A stretch of DNA of 64,000 nt from Candidatus Thiodiazotropha endoloripes (GTDB taxonomy: Bacteria > Pseudomonadota > Gammaproteobacteria > Chromatiales > Chromatiaceae): NCBI GenBank assembly GCA_001709035.1, contig LVKA01000011.1, forward strand, positions 806,001 through 870,000, in the 5' to 3' direction. The translations under genes and the position numbers were made by a program. Below the pieces are notes generated by a model. That model was not told the origin of the DNA and made no database searches. It was given only the letters and a program-made list of their open reading frames with translations. This document shows, piece by piece, positions 25,796 to 34,009 of this stretch. How positions within the stretch are numbered: position 1 is the stretch's first letter; each line of letters starts with the position of its first letter.

Positions 25796-26800
25796 TCAGT
25801 CCTGATTGGACCATGGGTCGTTAAGCTGTTTCCGCTCCCAGGCCAGTGCAGAGCTGGCGATTACGGAGAGATCGTCATATTTGGGCGACCAGCCCAGTAC
25901 CTCACGCACCTTCTCGGCACCGGCAACAAGCTCCGGCGGATCACCGGCACGGCGCTCTGCCTCGATGATGTTGAGCGGTGAACCGTTGGCCGCCTCCACC
26001 GATTTCAGCAGTTCGCGGACCGAGAAGCCGTGACCGTATCCGCAGTTGAGAATGGCGGAATCACCACCATTGCGCAGATAGTCCAGGGCCTTGACGTGGG
26101 CGGTGGCCAGGTCTTCCACATGGATGTAGTCGCGTACACCGGTGCCGTCCGCTGTGGGGTAGTCGGTACCGAAGATATAGACCGCATCCCGTTTGCCCAC
26201 CGCAGCCTCGCAGGCGACCTTGGTCAGCAGGGTGGCCTTCGGGGTCGACTGGCCGATTCGGCCCTCCAAATCGCAACCGGCCACATTGAAATAGCGCAGG
26301 GCGATATAGTTCATGTCGGTGGCCTGTGACAGATCGTGCAGCATCATCTCCGACATCAGCTTGGAGGTACCATAAGGATTGATCGGGCTGGTGGGGGTGT
26401 CCTCATAGGCAACCTCTTTCTCGGGAATACCGTAGACCGCCGCGGTGGAGGAGAAGACAAAGTTCTTCACCCCCGCTTCGGCGCAGCACTGCAGCAGACT
26501 GCGGGTATTGCAGGTGTTGTTGGCGTAGTACTTGAGGGGGTTCTCCACCGACTCCGGGACGATGGTGTGGGCGGCAAAGTGCATCACCGTATCGATCTCA
26601 TGCTCCTCCAGGATGCGGCTGACCAGCTCCCGGTCGCCGGTATCACCCACCACCAGATCACCATACAGGACCGCCTGGCGGAAACCGGTGCAGAGGTTGT
26701 CCAGGGTTACCAGCCTTTCGCCCGCTTCGCCAAGCTGACGTGCGGTATGACTGCCAATGTAGCCGGCGCCGCCGGTCACCAGAATCCCTTTTTTCGACAT
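25796..26800 (-). CDS. galE: UDP-glucose 4-epimerase
   Basis: Short-chain dehydrogenase-fold epimerase interconverting UDP-glucose and UDP-galactose for surface polysaccharide (334 aa). NAD-binding GGAGYIGSHTARQL at residues 8-21, catalytic SSTAAVYG and YGTSKLMSEM (Tyr-x-x-x-Lys), and the family motifs RYFNVAGCDLEGRIG and GVRDYIHVEDLA. Start at MSKKGILVTGG (26800). Confidence 0.94.
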   Translation of the reverse strand: MSKKGILVTGGAGYIGSHTARQLGEAGERLVTLDNLCTGFRQAVLYGDLVVGDTGDRELVSRILEEHEIDTVMHFAAHTIVPESVENPLKYYANNTCNTRSLLQCCAEAGVKNFVFSSTAAVYGIPEKEVAYEDTPTSPINPYGTSKLMSEMMLHDLSQATDMNYIALRYFNVAGCDLEGRIGQSTPKATLLTKVACEAAVGKRDAVYIFGTDYPTADGTGVRDYIHVEDLATAHVKALDYLRNGGDSAILNCGYGHGFSVRELLKSVEAANGSPLNIIEAERRAGDPPELVAGAEKVREVLGWSPKYDDLSVIASSALAWERKQLNDPWSNQD

Positions 26801-27044
26801 CAATAATTCCCCATGTTCAAGTGGTATTCCGCCAGTCACAAATCAGATGAGATCAATAACCTAAAAAGCCGTTGAGACTTAATTCAGGGTGGGCAGAGTT
26901 TTGTTGGGGTACATGATAACGATGGATGAAGCGTGAGTCATGCCCAGTTTCAGGGATGGGTGATCTGTTTAGGATGCATCAGTCCGGTTACAGCCTCATA
27001 ATGGTCGACTCAAGCAGAGTCTTGAAACCTGGGTGGATCCACTC

Positions 27045-27118
27045 GTTATTGGTCTCTTGTCGGAAAGTCCCTGTTTCGTCCTCCAGGGCGAGTCACTTTT
27101 CTTTTCTCGCCAAACACT
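27045..27118. repeat. Dispersed intergenic repeat, copy A
   Basis: Contains CCCTGTTTCG then CCAGGGCGAGTCACTTTT and CTCGCCAA. It aligns with copy B at 36699-36767 over about 70 bp. The GGGCGAGTCACTTT-type sequence is familiar as an abundant intergenic element in proteobacteria. Confidence 0.5.
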
Positions 27119-27263
27119 GCTGTCCGGAAAAATCAGTGAGTCTGTGTTCATATGATGATTATGGCGACGCTTCGCCTTATTACTAATCTGACCATCAGTA
27201 TTAAACCGGATGGTGGCTCAGTACGCACCAAGGCGTTTCATTGTGCTTAATCTAAAGCGGTTC

Positions 27264-27326
27264 TGGTGGGGCATGGCCCCACCCTACCATTGATTTCAGG
27301 GTGTAGGGTGGGGCCATGCCCCACCA
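27264..27326. repeat. BIME-like pair of inverted REP palindromes
   Basis: The 24-mers at 27264-27287 and 27303-27326 are exact reverse complements of each other, 15 nt apart; each is itself a hairpin (GGGGCATGGCCCC core). A third member lies at 10873-10896. The GTAGGGTGGGGC sequence is a typical REP of the kind mobilised by TnpA(REP)/RAYT transposases; none is in the window. Confidence 0.7.
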
Positions 27327-27468
27327 AATAGGGTTTGAGTAGGCGCCTTATAGTGATATGCACTAAGAGCATTTTGCGGCCATTGGCGGTGATTGGCTTC
27401 CATTCGCGGCTTATTTTATTCTCATCTTTACACGTTAGGGCCGAACAACAGCATTGGGACAAGCTCTG

Positions 27469-28245
27469 TTACTGGAGTCTGAACAGCCTCTGGGTATTAA
27501 GCCGGGTTTGTGCGGCGATCTCTTGGGCAGGCTGACTGCGCAGTTGGCTGAACAGTTCAAGAATCAGTGGCAGATAGGCGGGCTCGTTGCGTTCGCCTCG
27601 GTGCTGTGTGTCGGGTTGATCCGGTGAGTCGGTCTCGATCAGCAGGGACTCCAGAGGCAAGGATTTCACCAGATGCCTCAGACGTTTTGCCCGCTCATAG
27701 GTTACCGGTCCACCGAAGCTGAGGTAGAACCCCATCTCGATCAGTCGATGGGCCTGTTGCTCACTACCCGAGTAGCTGTGCAGCATGCCGCGCAGGCCCG
27801 GGAAGCGTCGCAGGGTATTGATCACCTCCTCCACGGAGCGGCGGGCGTGGATGATCACCGGCAGGTCGTATCGTCCGGCCAGTTCCAGCTGGGCTTCGAA
27901 CAGCCTTTGCTGGCGCTCGGGCTGGGGATCCTCAATGTAGAAATCGAGTCCGCACTCGCCTACCGCCACCGGCTGTTCAGCGGCCAGCCACTCACTCAGC
28001 TGATCGATATGATCATCCTGATGATCGGTCAGAAACATCGGATGCAGACCGTAGCTGGGATGGAGTCCCGGGTGGTCCAGGCAGAGTTGTTTGATTCGCG
28101 GCCACCAGGCCGCTTTGATGGCCGGGATGATCTGTTGTGTTACCCCGGCCTGCTCGGCGCGGCTCAGGGCTTGCTGCCGATCGACGTCGAAACTGGCGTC
28201 GTCGAAGTGGCTGTGGGCGTCGATCAGCTGCGGGTGAAGACCCAT
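27469..28245 (-). CDS. TatD-family metal-dependent hydrolase (YjjV-like)
   Basis: A 258-aa TIM-barrel nuclease/hydrolase. Metal ligands are all present: IDAHSHFDD (HxH), VGECGLDF (Glu), VIIHARRS (His), MLHSYSG (His) and LIETDSPDQP (Asp). The sequence is closer to YjjV than to TatD itself (no ELR-style spacing between the first and second blocks). Its start overlaps the yaaA 3' end by 22 bp, implying coupled expression. Confidence 0.92.
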   Translation of the reverse strand: MGLHPQLIDAHSHFDDASFDVDRQQALSRAEQAGVTQQIIPAIKAAWWPRIKQLCLDHPGLHPSYGLHPMFLTDHQDDHIDQLSEWLAAEQPVAVGECGLDFYIEDPQPERQQRLFEAQLELAGRYDLPVIIHARRSVEEVINTLRRFPGLRGMLHSYSGSEQQAHRLIEMGFYLSFGGPVTYERAKRLRHLVKSLPLESLLIETDSPDQPDTQHRGERNEPAYLPLILELFSQLRSQPAQEIAAQTRLNTQRLFRLQ

Positions 28246-28991
28246 TGATCGTCCTTCGAGAGTTTTTTATTGAACCGATAGCCATCCACATCGAAATCCT
28301 TGAGATCCTCCGGGTCGGTGAGTTGATTGTTGATGATGTATCGGCTCATCAGGCCCCTGGCCTTTTTGGCGAATACGCCGATCATGCGATAGCTGCCGTT
28401 CTTTCGTTCCTTGAACTGTGGGGTGATGATGCGGCCTTTGATAAGCTTAGGTTTGATCGATTTGAAATATTCGTTGGAAGCCAGGTTGACCAGAATGTCA
28501 TCCCCCTGGGCCTTCATATCCTTGTTGATCGACTGGGTGATCTGTTCGCCCCAGAAGGCATAGAGGTCCTTACCCTGCTCATTGGGCAGCCTGGTGCCCA
28601 TCTCCAACCGGTAGGGCTGCATCAGATCGAGGGGTTTCAGCACCCCGTAAAGGCCTGACAGGATGCGCAGATGGCGCTGGGCGAACTCGAACCCCGGTTC
28701 GTCCAGGGTCTCGGCATCGAGCCCGGTGTAGACATCCCCCTTCATCGCCAGTGCCGCTTGCTTGGCATTCTTCATATTGAAGGGGGTTTTCCAGTCGTGA
28801 TAACGATCGAAGTTGAGCTCCGAGAGCTTGATGCTCAGATTCATCAGCTCCGCCAGATCCAGAGCCGAGTAGTTGCGCAGGTTGTCGATCAACGCTTGTG
28901 ACTGCTTGAGAAAGCGGGGCTTGGTATGGGTTTTGGTGACCGGTGGTGTCTCGTAATCAAGGGTTTTGGCGGGTGAAATAGCAATCAACAT
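28224..28991 (-). CDS. yaaA: Peroxide stress protein YaaA (DUF328)
   Basis: A 255-aa cytosolic protein that limits DNA and protein damage during peroxide stress by lowering free iron. The MLIAISPAKTLDY start, FNMKNAKQAALAMKGDVYTGL, RILSGLYGVLKPLDLMQPYRLEMG and NLASNEYFKSI blocks are canonical. It is first of a two-gene unit with the tatD-like gene and divergent from the xthA operon, a sensible grouping with oxidative DNA repair. Confidence 0.95.
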   Translation of the reverse strand: MLIAISPAKTLDYETPPVTKTHTKPRFLKQSQALIDNLRNYSALDLAELMNLSIKLSELNFDRYHDWKTPFNMKNAKQAALAMKGDVYTGLDAETLDEPGFEFAQRHLRILSGLYGVLKPLDLMQPYRLEMGTRLPNEQGKDLYAFWGEQITQSINKDMKAQGDDILVNLASNEYFKSIKPKLIKGRIITPQFKERKNGSYRMIGVFAKKARGLMSRYIINNQLTDPEDLKDFDVDGYRFNKKLSKDDQWVFTRS

Positions 28992-29159
28992 CTCTGAATC
29001 TCTTTAAGCTGCACGGGTTCCAGTCGGCTGGTGTGGATAACGGCTCAATCATCGCCATACCCTGAGGGAATTACAACCGTTTCTGAGCAGGTTTATTCCT
29101 TAATCTTGCCTGCCGCCCATGATAGGCTTCGATCTCTTTCCAGCCGAATGGCTCATACT

Positions 29160-29468
29160 ATGACCCAGAAAAACCAGGATCTGCTCGGGCGACTGCTGCA
29201 ACTGGCGCAGGATCTGTATGCGGAAACCGCTGAACTCTCGGAAACCGAGAGTGAGCTGCAGCTCTGGTACAACCGGGGTTACGCGGATGGCATGATCCGT
29301 CAGATCAGCGATCTGGGTTACGCCAGGCAGGTGACTGAGGCCTTGGGTCCGGTGGGAGAGACAATCAGCGAGGAGCAGCGCTTCCTGCCCTGGGGCAAGG
29401 CCTATCGGCACGGCTTCGAGGTGGGTGAGCGCGAGACTATTGAGGTTCTGGGGGAGAAAAACGGGTGA
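29160..29468 (+). CDS. Small conserved-looking hypothetical protein upstream of xthA
   Basis: About 102 aa, soluble and acidic. Helical N-terminal half ([41 protein letters not shown]) and a C-terminal part with [16 protein letters not shown]. The start is uncertain: ATG at 29160 or 29148, with no clear ribosome binding site; a longer ORF from 29031 includes unlikely residues. Its stop overlaps the xthA GTG start, so it is probably co-translated with that gene. No family recognised. Confidence 0.65.
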   Translation: MTQKNQDLLGRLLQLAQDLYAETAELSETESELQLWYNRGYADGMIRQISDLGYARQVTEALGPVGETISEEQRFLPWGKAYRHGFEVGERETIEVLGEKNG

Positions 29469-30280
29469 AGATCGTCTCATTTAATACCAACGGCATACGT
29501 GCCAGAGAGCACCAACTGACGCAACTCAAGGCCAACTACGATCCGGATGTGATCGGGATTCAGGAGTCCAAGGTACAGGATGCGGATTTCCCGCATGGGA
29601 TGATCGATGCTCTCGACTACCAGGCGGCCTATCACGGTCAGAAGACCCACTATGGGGTGGCGCTGCTCTCCAAGTTGGCTCCCATGGAGGTTAGCAAGGG
29701 ATTCCCCGGTGATGAAGAGGATGCGCAGCGGCGTATGATCATCGGCCGCTATCAGTCTCCCAAGGGACAGGAATTCACCCTGCTCAACGGCTATTTTCCC
29801 CAGGGTGAGAGCCGTGACCATGAGGTGAAGTTTCCGGCCAAGCGGAAGTTTTACGCCGATCTGCTCGACTACCTGAACAACCAGCACGATCCATCCGAGC
29901 CACTGATGGTGATCGGCGACATGAACGTGGCGCCGCTGGATCTGGATATCGGCATCGGGCCCGACAATGCCAAACGCTGGCTGAAGACCGGCAAGTGCAG
30001 CTTTCTGCCGGAAGAGCGGGAATGGTTGCAGGCGCTTCTCGATTGGGGGCTGGTGGACAGCTATCGCCAACTCAAACCGCAAGTGGATGACCGCTTCAGC
30101 TGGTTCGATTACCGCAGTCGGGGATTCGACCGGGAGCCCAGGCGCGGCTTGCGTATCGACCTGATGCTGGTGACCCAACCTCTGATGGCGTGTTGTACCG
30201 ACGTGGGAATCGCCTACGACATCCGCGGGATGGAGAAACCCTCTGATCACTGTCCGGTGTGGGCCGAGTTCGACTTCTAG
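29465..30280 (+). CDS. xthA: Exodeoxyribonuclease III
   Basis: AP endonuclease and 3'-exonuclease for base-excision repair (271 aa). Endonuclease/exonuclease/phosphatase-fold residues: [18 protein letters not shown] (catalytic Glu), [22 protein letters not shown] (Asp/Asn), [15 protein letters not shown] and the C-terminal [10 protein letters not shown] His. GTG start overlaps the upstream stop (GTGA); its TAG stop shares one base with the GTG of the next gene. Confidence 0.96.
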   Translation: MKIVSFNTNGIRAREHQLTQLKANYDPDVIGIQESKVQDADFPHGMIDALDYQAAYHGQKTHYGVALLSKLAPMEVSKGFPGDEEDAQRRMIIGRYQSPKGQEFTLLNGYFPQGESRDHEVKFPAKRKFYADLLDYLNNQHDPSEPLMVIGDMNVAPLDLDIGIGPDNAKRWLKTGKCSFLPEEREWLQALLDWGLVDSYRQLKPQVDDRFSWFDYRSRGFDREPRRGLRIDLMLVTQPLMACCTDVGIAYDIRGMEKPSDHCPVWAEFDF

Positions 30281-31041
30281 TGCTGACTGTCACGCTGCGA
30301 TTCTATGAGGAGCTGAACGATTTCTTACCCGGCCCTCTGCGCAAGCGTGACATCAAACGGGAGATCCAGTCCGGGGAGAGTTTGAAGCATCTGATCGAAG
30401 CCTTGGGGGTGCCCCATACGGAGGTCGAGGTGGTGCTAGTGAATGGGATCTCGGTGGACCTTGATCAACAACTTCAGGGCGGGGAGAGGATCAGTGTCTA
30501 TCCCATGTTTGAGTCCCTGGATGTCACCCCTTTACTACGTCTGCGGGAGCAGCCATTAAGAACGCCCAAGTTTGTCACCGATGCCCACCTGGGGAAACTG
30601 GCCCGCTATCTGAGGCTGTTGGGCTTCGATACCCTATTCTTCAATGACATCGGCGACCAGAGACTGGTGGAGACTTCAGTCTCTGAGAGACGGATCCTGC
30701 TGACCCGGGACCGAGCGCTGCTGATGCGCCGAACGATCACTCATGGCTGCTATGTGCATGCCATCGAGCCCTGGCTGCAGTTGACCGAAGTGGTGGCGCG
30801 TTTGGATCTTGTGGATCAGGTTCGGCCTTTCAGTCGCTGCATGGTCTGTAATGGCGCCATCGTCGCCGCACAGAAAGACCTCATCGAGCAACAGCTGCCA
30901 GGTCAGGTTATTCGCCAACATGATCAATTCTGGCGTTGTCAGGACTGCCAGAAAATCTATTGGCAGGGCAGTCACTACAGTAAACTGCTGAAAACGATTG
31001 CCGGGCTGGTTGTCGGTAACCGTCAGGCTGGCGATGTGTAG
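30280..31041 (+). CDS. Mut7-C RNase domain protein with N-terminal ubiquitin-like domain
   Basis: A 253-aa protein. Residues 1-80 form a ubiquitin/MoaD-like beta-grasp (VTLRFYEELNDFLP ... VLVNGISVDLDQQLQGGERISVYP). Residues about 95-180 are the Mut7-C PIN-like nuclease domain (PKFVTDAHLGKLARYLRLLGFDT, then RRILLTRDRALLMRR), and a zinc ribbon follows (CMVCNGAI and CQDCQKIYWQGSHY). This is a known bacterial architecture; the role is unknown but RNA processing is presumed. GTG start at 30280 in a TAGTG junction with xthA. Confidence 0.88.
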   Translation: MLTVTLRFYEELNDFLPGPLRKRDIKREIQSGESLKHLIEALGVPHTEVEVVLVNGISVDLDQQLQGGERISVYPMFESLDVTPLLRLREQPLRTPKFVTDAHLGKLARYLRLLGFDTLFFNDIGDQRLVETSVSERRILLTRDRALLMRRTITHGCYVHAIEPWLQLTEVVARLDLVDQVRPFSRCMVCNGAIVAAQKDLIEQQLPGQVIRQHDQFWRCQDCQKIYWQGSHYSKLLKTIAGLVVGNRQAGDV

Positions 31042-31194
31042 TCGTAACAGTCTTGCTGATCCCAGGCACTCGGCAGTGTGACTGCTGTCAAAATTGATAT
31101 CTCCGAGCGTATATTACTGCAGCAATAATCTGCACTCTCCACGCTTCTACGGCTATTATGTTTGTGGATGCTGGATCTTTAGGGAGTAACAATC

Positions 31195-32169
31195 ATGAAC
31201 TTCGTGGCCAAGAGTTGGATCCCTTTACTTGTACTCTCATTCACTCTGCTGGCCTGTGGTGGGGATGACGCTAACACCGATAACGATGGCGGAGATACCG
31301 CCAGCGCCTCCCTGAACTACAGCGGTGAGACCAAACAGGCTTCGATGACCAGTGAAAATGTCAATCAGCTGGCGACTGCGGCTGCTTCCGGCTCGAAACA
31401 GGCGGTCAGCACCGACAGTGTTCCGGTGGTGAGCCAGCGCCCTGATTCACCGCTCAGCCAGGATCAGATCAATCAAGCCATGGCCCGGTTGGTGGGGGAG
31501 CTGCTGAGCCGCGGACCTCAGCTGGCGGGGCGGGGTGAAACGGCGGCCAGAACCGAAGATCTTTCCAGTTCAATCTGCAACAGCGGCTCGGTGGAGGTCG
31601 ATTTCCCGGACTTCAGCCTGGAAGGGGAGTGGCGTATTGTTTTTACTCAATGCAGCCGTGATACCACTTACGACAACGGTAGCTACTCAACCGTATTTCA
31701 CGGCACGGTGGAAGGGACTTACACCAAGGTCGGTATCGGCTATCGACTCACCCTCAACTACATAAACTTCAGTGTCTCCATCAACAACCCGGGGGGCAGT
31801 TACAGCGACACCTTCAACATGCAGATGACCTGTACCGCCGCCAATCAGGACGGTTCGGATGTTAGCTGCGAATACTACTCGGACTACCAGGGCTATGATA
31901 ACCGGACCTATCGGGTGACTGAAGTCAGCGTCTCTGGCAGCGGATCGTCCGGGTACCTGGTATCGGTGCGGGTCTACGATCCCGAACATGGTTATATCCA
32001 TGTGACCACTGTAGTGCCCCTGACCTTCGATTGTGAAACAGGACGTCCCAGTGCCGGTCGTATCCAGATCGAGGCCGCCAATGGGGTCACTGCCGTAATC
32101 GAATTCATCAGTTGCACTCAGTATGTCGTGACTTTCAATGGGCTGGCTGAGACGTATCGTTGGCCTTAG
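31195..32169 (+). CDS. Secreted lipoprotein of unknown function
   Basis: A 324-aa protein with a lipoprotein signal (VLSFTLLACGGDD, Cys at about residue 21). A disordered acidic and Ser/Ala-rich segment (residues 22-125) is followed by a beta-rich domain with repeated Tyr/Ser/Gly strands (YDNGSYSTVFHGTVEGTYTK, YRLTLNYINFSVSINN) and four or more Cys (CNSG, FTQCSRD, MTCTA, FDCETG, ISCTQY). It resembles other orphan outer-membrane-associated lipoproteins; no family recognised. Ribosome binding site GGGAG. Confidence 0.75.
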   Translation: MNFVAKSWIPLLVLSFTLLACGGDDANTDNDGGDTASASLNYSGETKQASMTSENVNQLATAAASGSKQAVSTDSVPVVSQRPDSPLSQDQINQAMARLVGELLSRGPQLAGRGETAARTEDLSSSICNSGSVEVDFPDFSLEGEWRIVFTQCSRDTTYDNGSYSTVFHGTVEGTYTKVGIGYRLTLNYINFSVSINNPGGSYSDTFNMQMTCTAANQDGSDVSCEYYSDYQGYDNRTYRVTEVSVSGSGSSGYLVSVRVYDPEHGYIHVTTVVPLTFDCETGRPSAGRIQIEAANGVTAVIEFISCTQYVVTFNGLAETYRWP

Positions 32170-32374
32170 GGATATGAATGGCACAGGGATAAACTTTTAA
32201 TTTGTTGAGATAACTGCTTTTCCATTGACTTCGATCTTAATGGCAATGAAAGGCTGGTTACAGTTGATATCTCAGCTGATTTGGATTTGAGAGATGGAAA
32301 AGCCTGGTGCATCAAATTATGCGGATCAGCAAAGCACACACCATCAACCTGTCAAATCGGCAGAGAGAGTAGCT

Positions 32375-32399
32375 CCCCTCTCCCCTTGCGGGAGAGGGG
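32375..32399 (+). repeat. CCCCTCTCCC hairpin repeat R1
   Basis: Perfect 10-bp stem with a 5-nt loop, followed by TTGGGGGAGAGGG. First member of a family with six copies in the window; left arm of an inverted pair with R2. Confidence 0.7.
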
Positions 32400-32524
32400 T
32401 TGGGGGAGAGGGGGAGTATCCAACAACCCCCGCATCTGAATACACACTCCGAAAACCAAGAACTGTTGGATGAGCGTGGCTTACACTTCAAGACTCAAAT
32501 GCTTGAAGCTCACCCTCTCCCCAA

Positions 32525-32549
32525 CCCCTCTCCCCTCAAGGGAGAGGGG
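32525..32549 (-). repeat. CCCCTCTCCC hairpin repeat R2
   Basis: Perfect 10-bp stem, 5-nt loop, preceded by CACCCTCTCCCCAA, i.e. opposite orientation to R1. The 125-nt spacing to R1 is close to that of R3/R4 (123 nt). Confidence 0.7.
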
Positions 32550-32608
32550 CTATCTCGGTAGCTGTGAATTCGTGTTCATTGATGGACTGCAGTTCTTAAA
32601 AACCAGTT

Positions 32609-33883
32609 CTAGACAACAGATCCAACCAGGGCACTGCCATCGTCAGTTAGGGCGGTGAGTTTCACCGGTACGATCCGGTTGACCAGTTTGCTGTCGGTCG
32701 CTGAGTCGATCTCCACGCGCAGGTAGTTTGGGGTGTATCCAGCGAAACCCCGTTCCACTGAACCCTCTACCAGGATCGGCAGGGTCTTGCCCAGATAATC
32801 CTCCAGGGTTTGGCGTTTCATCCTTTCACCAAGCAGATGCAGGGCTTCGCTGCGCTGGCGTTTGAGTTCGCGACTGACCGGGTCGGGCAGACTGGCGGCC
32901 TTGGTTCCCTGGCGGGGGGAGTAGGCGAATATGTGGAGATGGCCGAAGCCGATCTCTTCGGCAAACCCCAGGGTTTGTTGCCACTCCGCTTCGCTCTCTC
33001 CGGGGAAACCGACAATGATGTCTGTGGTGACATTGAAATCTTCGACGCTTTCCCTGGCCTGGGTGATCAGTGAACGGTACTCATCACTGCGGCAGCGTCT
33101 CGCCATACGTCTCAAGACAGTGTCGGCGCCACTCTGCAGGGGCAGATGCAGGTGGGGCATCAGACGGGGGTTTTTAAACAGGTCCCAGAATCCTGCCTGC
33201 AGATCCCAGGGTTCGATGGAACCGATGCGCAGGCGGGGGATTTCGGTATCGGCCAGTATTGCTTCAATCAACTGGACCAGATTGGTGTCGATGTCTGCGC
33301 CATAGCCGCCGATGTGAACCCCGGTTACCACAACCTCCTGGATACCTTCACCATGCAGGCGATTGATCTCATCGACGATATCGTCGATCGGACGGCTGCG
33401 TTCTTCGCCTCTGGCCAGGGTCACGATGCAGAAGGTGCAGCGGTAGCGACAGCCATCCTGTACCTTGATGAAGGCACGTTGGCGTCCCCGCGCCAGGATG
33501 CCGCCGACTTCCGCCTCCATGGCGGCTTCCGGCATCAGCTTCAGGTCGAGTTTGTCGCTGACGATCTCCACCAACCGGGCCTTGTCCCGGTTGTCCACCA
33601 GCAGATCGACCCCTTCCATCTTCATCGCCTGGTCCGGCTCCAGGGAGGCGTAGCAGCCACTCACCACCAGCCGGGCATTGGGATTCAGCCGGCCGCTGCG
33701 ACTCATCAGCTTCCTCGATTTACGCACCGCCTCCTGGGTCACCGCGCAGGTGTTCACCACCAGCAGATCCGCCTCTTCGGCCTGACCGGTGATGCGAAAG
33801 CCCCGAGCCTGAAATTCCCGGCTCCAGGTTTCGAGCTCCGCCTCGTTGAGACGGCAGCCCAGTGTTTTGAGATGAATGCGCAT
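32609..33883 (-). CDS. mtaB: tRNA t6A37 methylthiotransferase MtaB
   Basis: Radical-SAM methylthiotransferase that converts t6A37 to ms2t6A37 in tRNAs reading ANN codons (424 aa). UPF0004 domain cysteines in TLGCRLNEAE, VNTCAVTQEA and VSGCYASLE hold the auxiliary cluster; the radical-SAM cluster motif is CRYRCTFC (CxxxCxxC) at about residue 150; a TRAM domain closes the protein (PILVEGSVERGFAGYT onward). The TLGCRLNEAE start distinguishes MtaB from MiaB and RimO. Start at MRIHLKTLG (33883); 24 in-frame upstream codons are unlikely to be translated. Confidence 0.93.
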   Translation of the reverse strand: MRIHLKTLGCRLNEAELETWSREFQARGFRITGQAEEADLLVVNTCAVTQEAVRKSRKLMSRSGRLNPNARLVVSGCYASLEPDQAMKMEGVDLLVDNRDKARLVEIVSDKLDLKLMPEAAMEAEVGGILARGRQRAFIKVQDGCRYRCTFCIVTLARGEERSRPIDDIVDEINRLHGEGIQEVVVTGVHIGGYGADIDTNLVQLIEAILADTEIPRLRIGSIEPWDLQAGFWDLFKNPRLMPHLHLPLQSGADTVLRRMARRCRSDEYRSLITQARESVEDFNVTTDIIVGFPGESEAEWQQTLGFAEEIGFGHLHIFAYSPRQGTKAASLPDPVSRELKRQRSEALHLLGERMKRQTLEDYLGKTLPILVEGSVERGFAGYTPNYLRVEIDSATDSKLVNRIVPVKLTALTDDGSALVGSVV

Positions 33884-33966
33884 GATCAACTGGATTCTTT
33901 GAACGATGGGCAAAGGTAATGAGGATGCTGGGGTATTGCAACTCCAATCCGTCATAAAAGTTGCTT

Positions 33967-33989
33967 TGAGACTCGCGTTTTGAGTCTCA
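33967..33989. promoter_or_regulatory. 8-bp inverted repeat between mtaB and rmuC
   Basis: TGAGACTC and GAGTCTCA, perfect complement with a 7-nt gap, in the short divergent promoter region, 21 bp before the rmuC start. Candidate operator or leader hairpin. Confidence 0.35.
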
Positions 33990-34009
33990 GTATCGGTTAT
34001 AGTTCGGTC

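Larger units (their letters stand above)
26801..27468. other. Intergenic region between galE and tatD with repeat copies
   Basis: About 670 bp without a convincing gene; the 86-aa ORF at 26926-27186 has no ribosome binding site or recognisable features. It holds one copy of a CCCTGTTTCG repeat (27045-27118) and a pair of inverted REP-like palindromes (27264-27326). Confidence 0.5.
32170..32608. other. Intergenic region with paired inverted hairpins
   Basis: About 440 bp between convergent genes. It contains two CCCCTCTCCC/GGGAGAGGGG hairpins in opposite orientation (listed separately), about 125 nt apart, which could terminate both genes. No coding sequence supported. Confidence 0.5.

Noticed and set aside
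26926-27186. 86-aa ORF downstream of galE
   Set aside because: Covers a dispersed repeat copy and has no ribosome binding site.
32370-32550. CRISPR array suggested by repeated CTCTCCC units
   Set aside because: Units are hairpins in inverted pairs with unequal contexts, not direct repeats with regular spacers.
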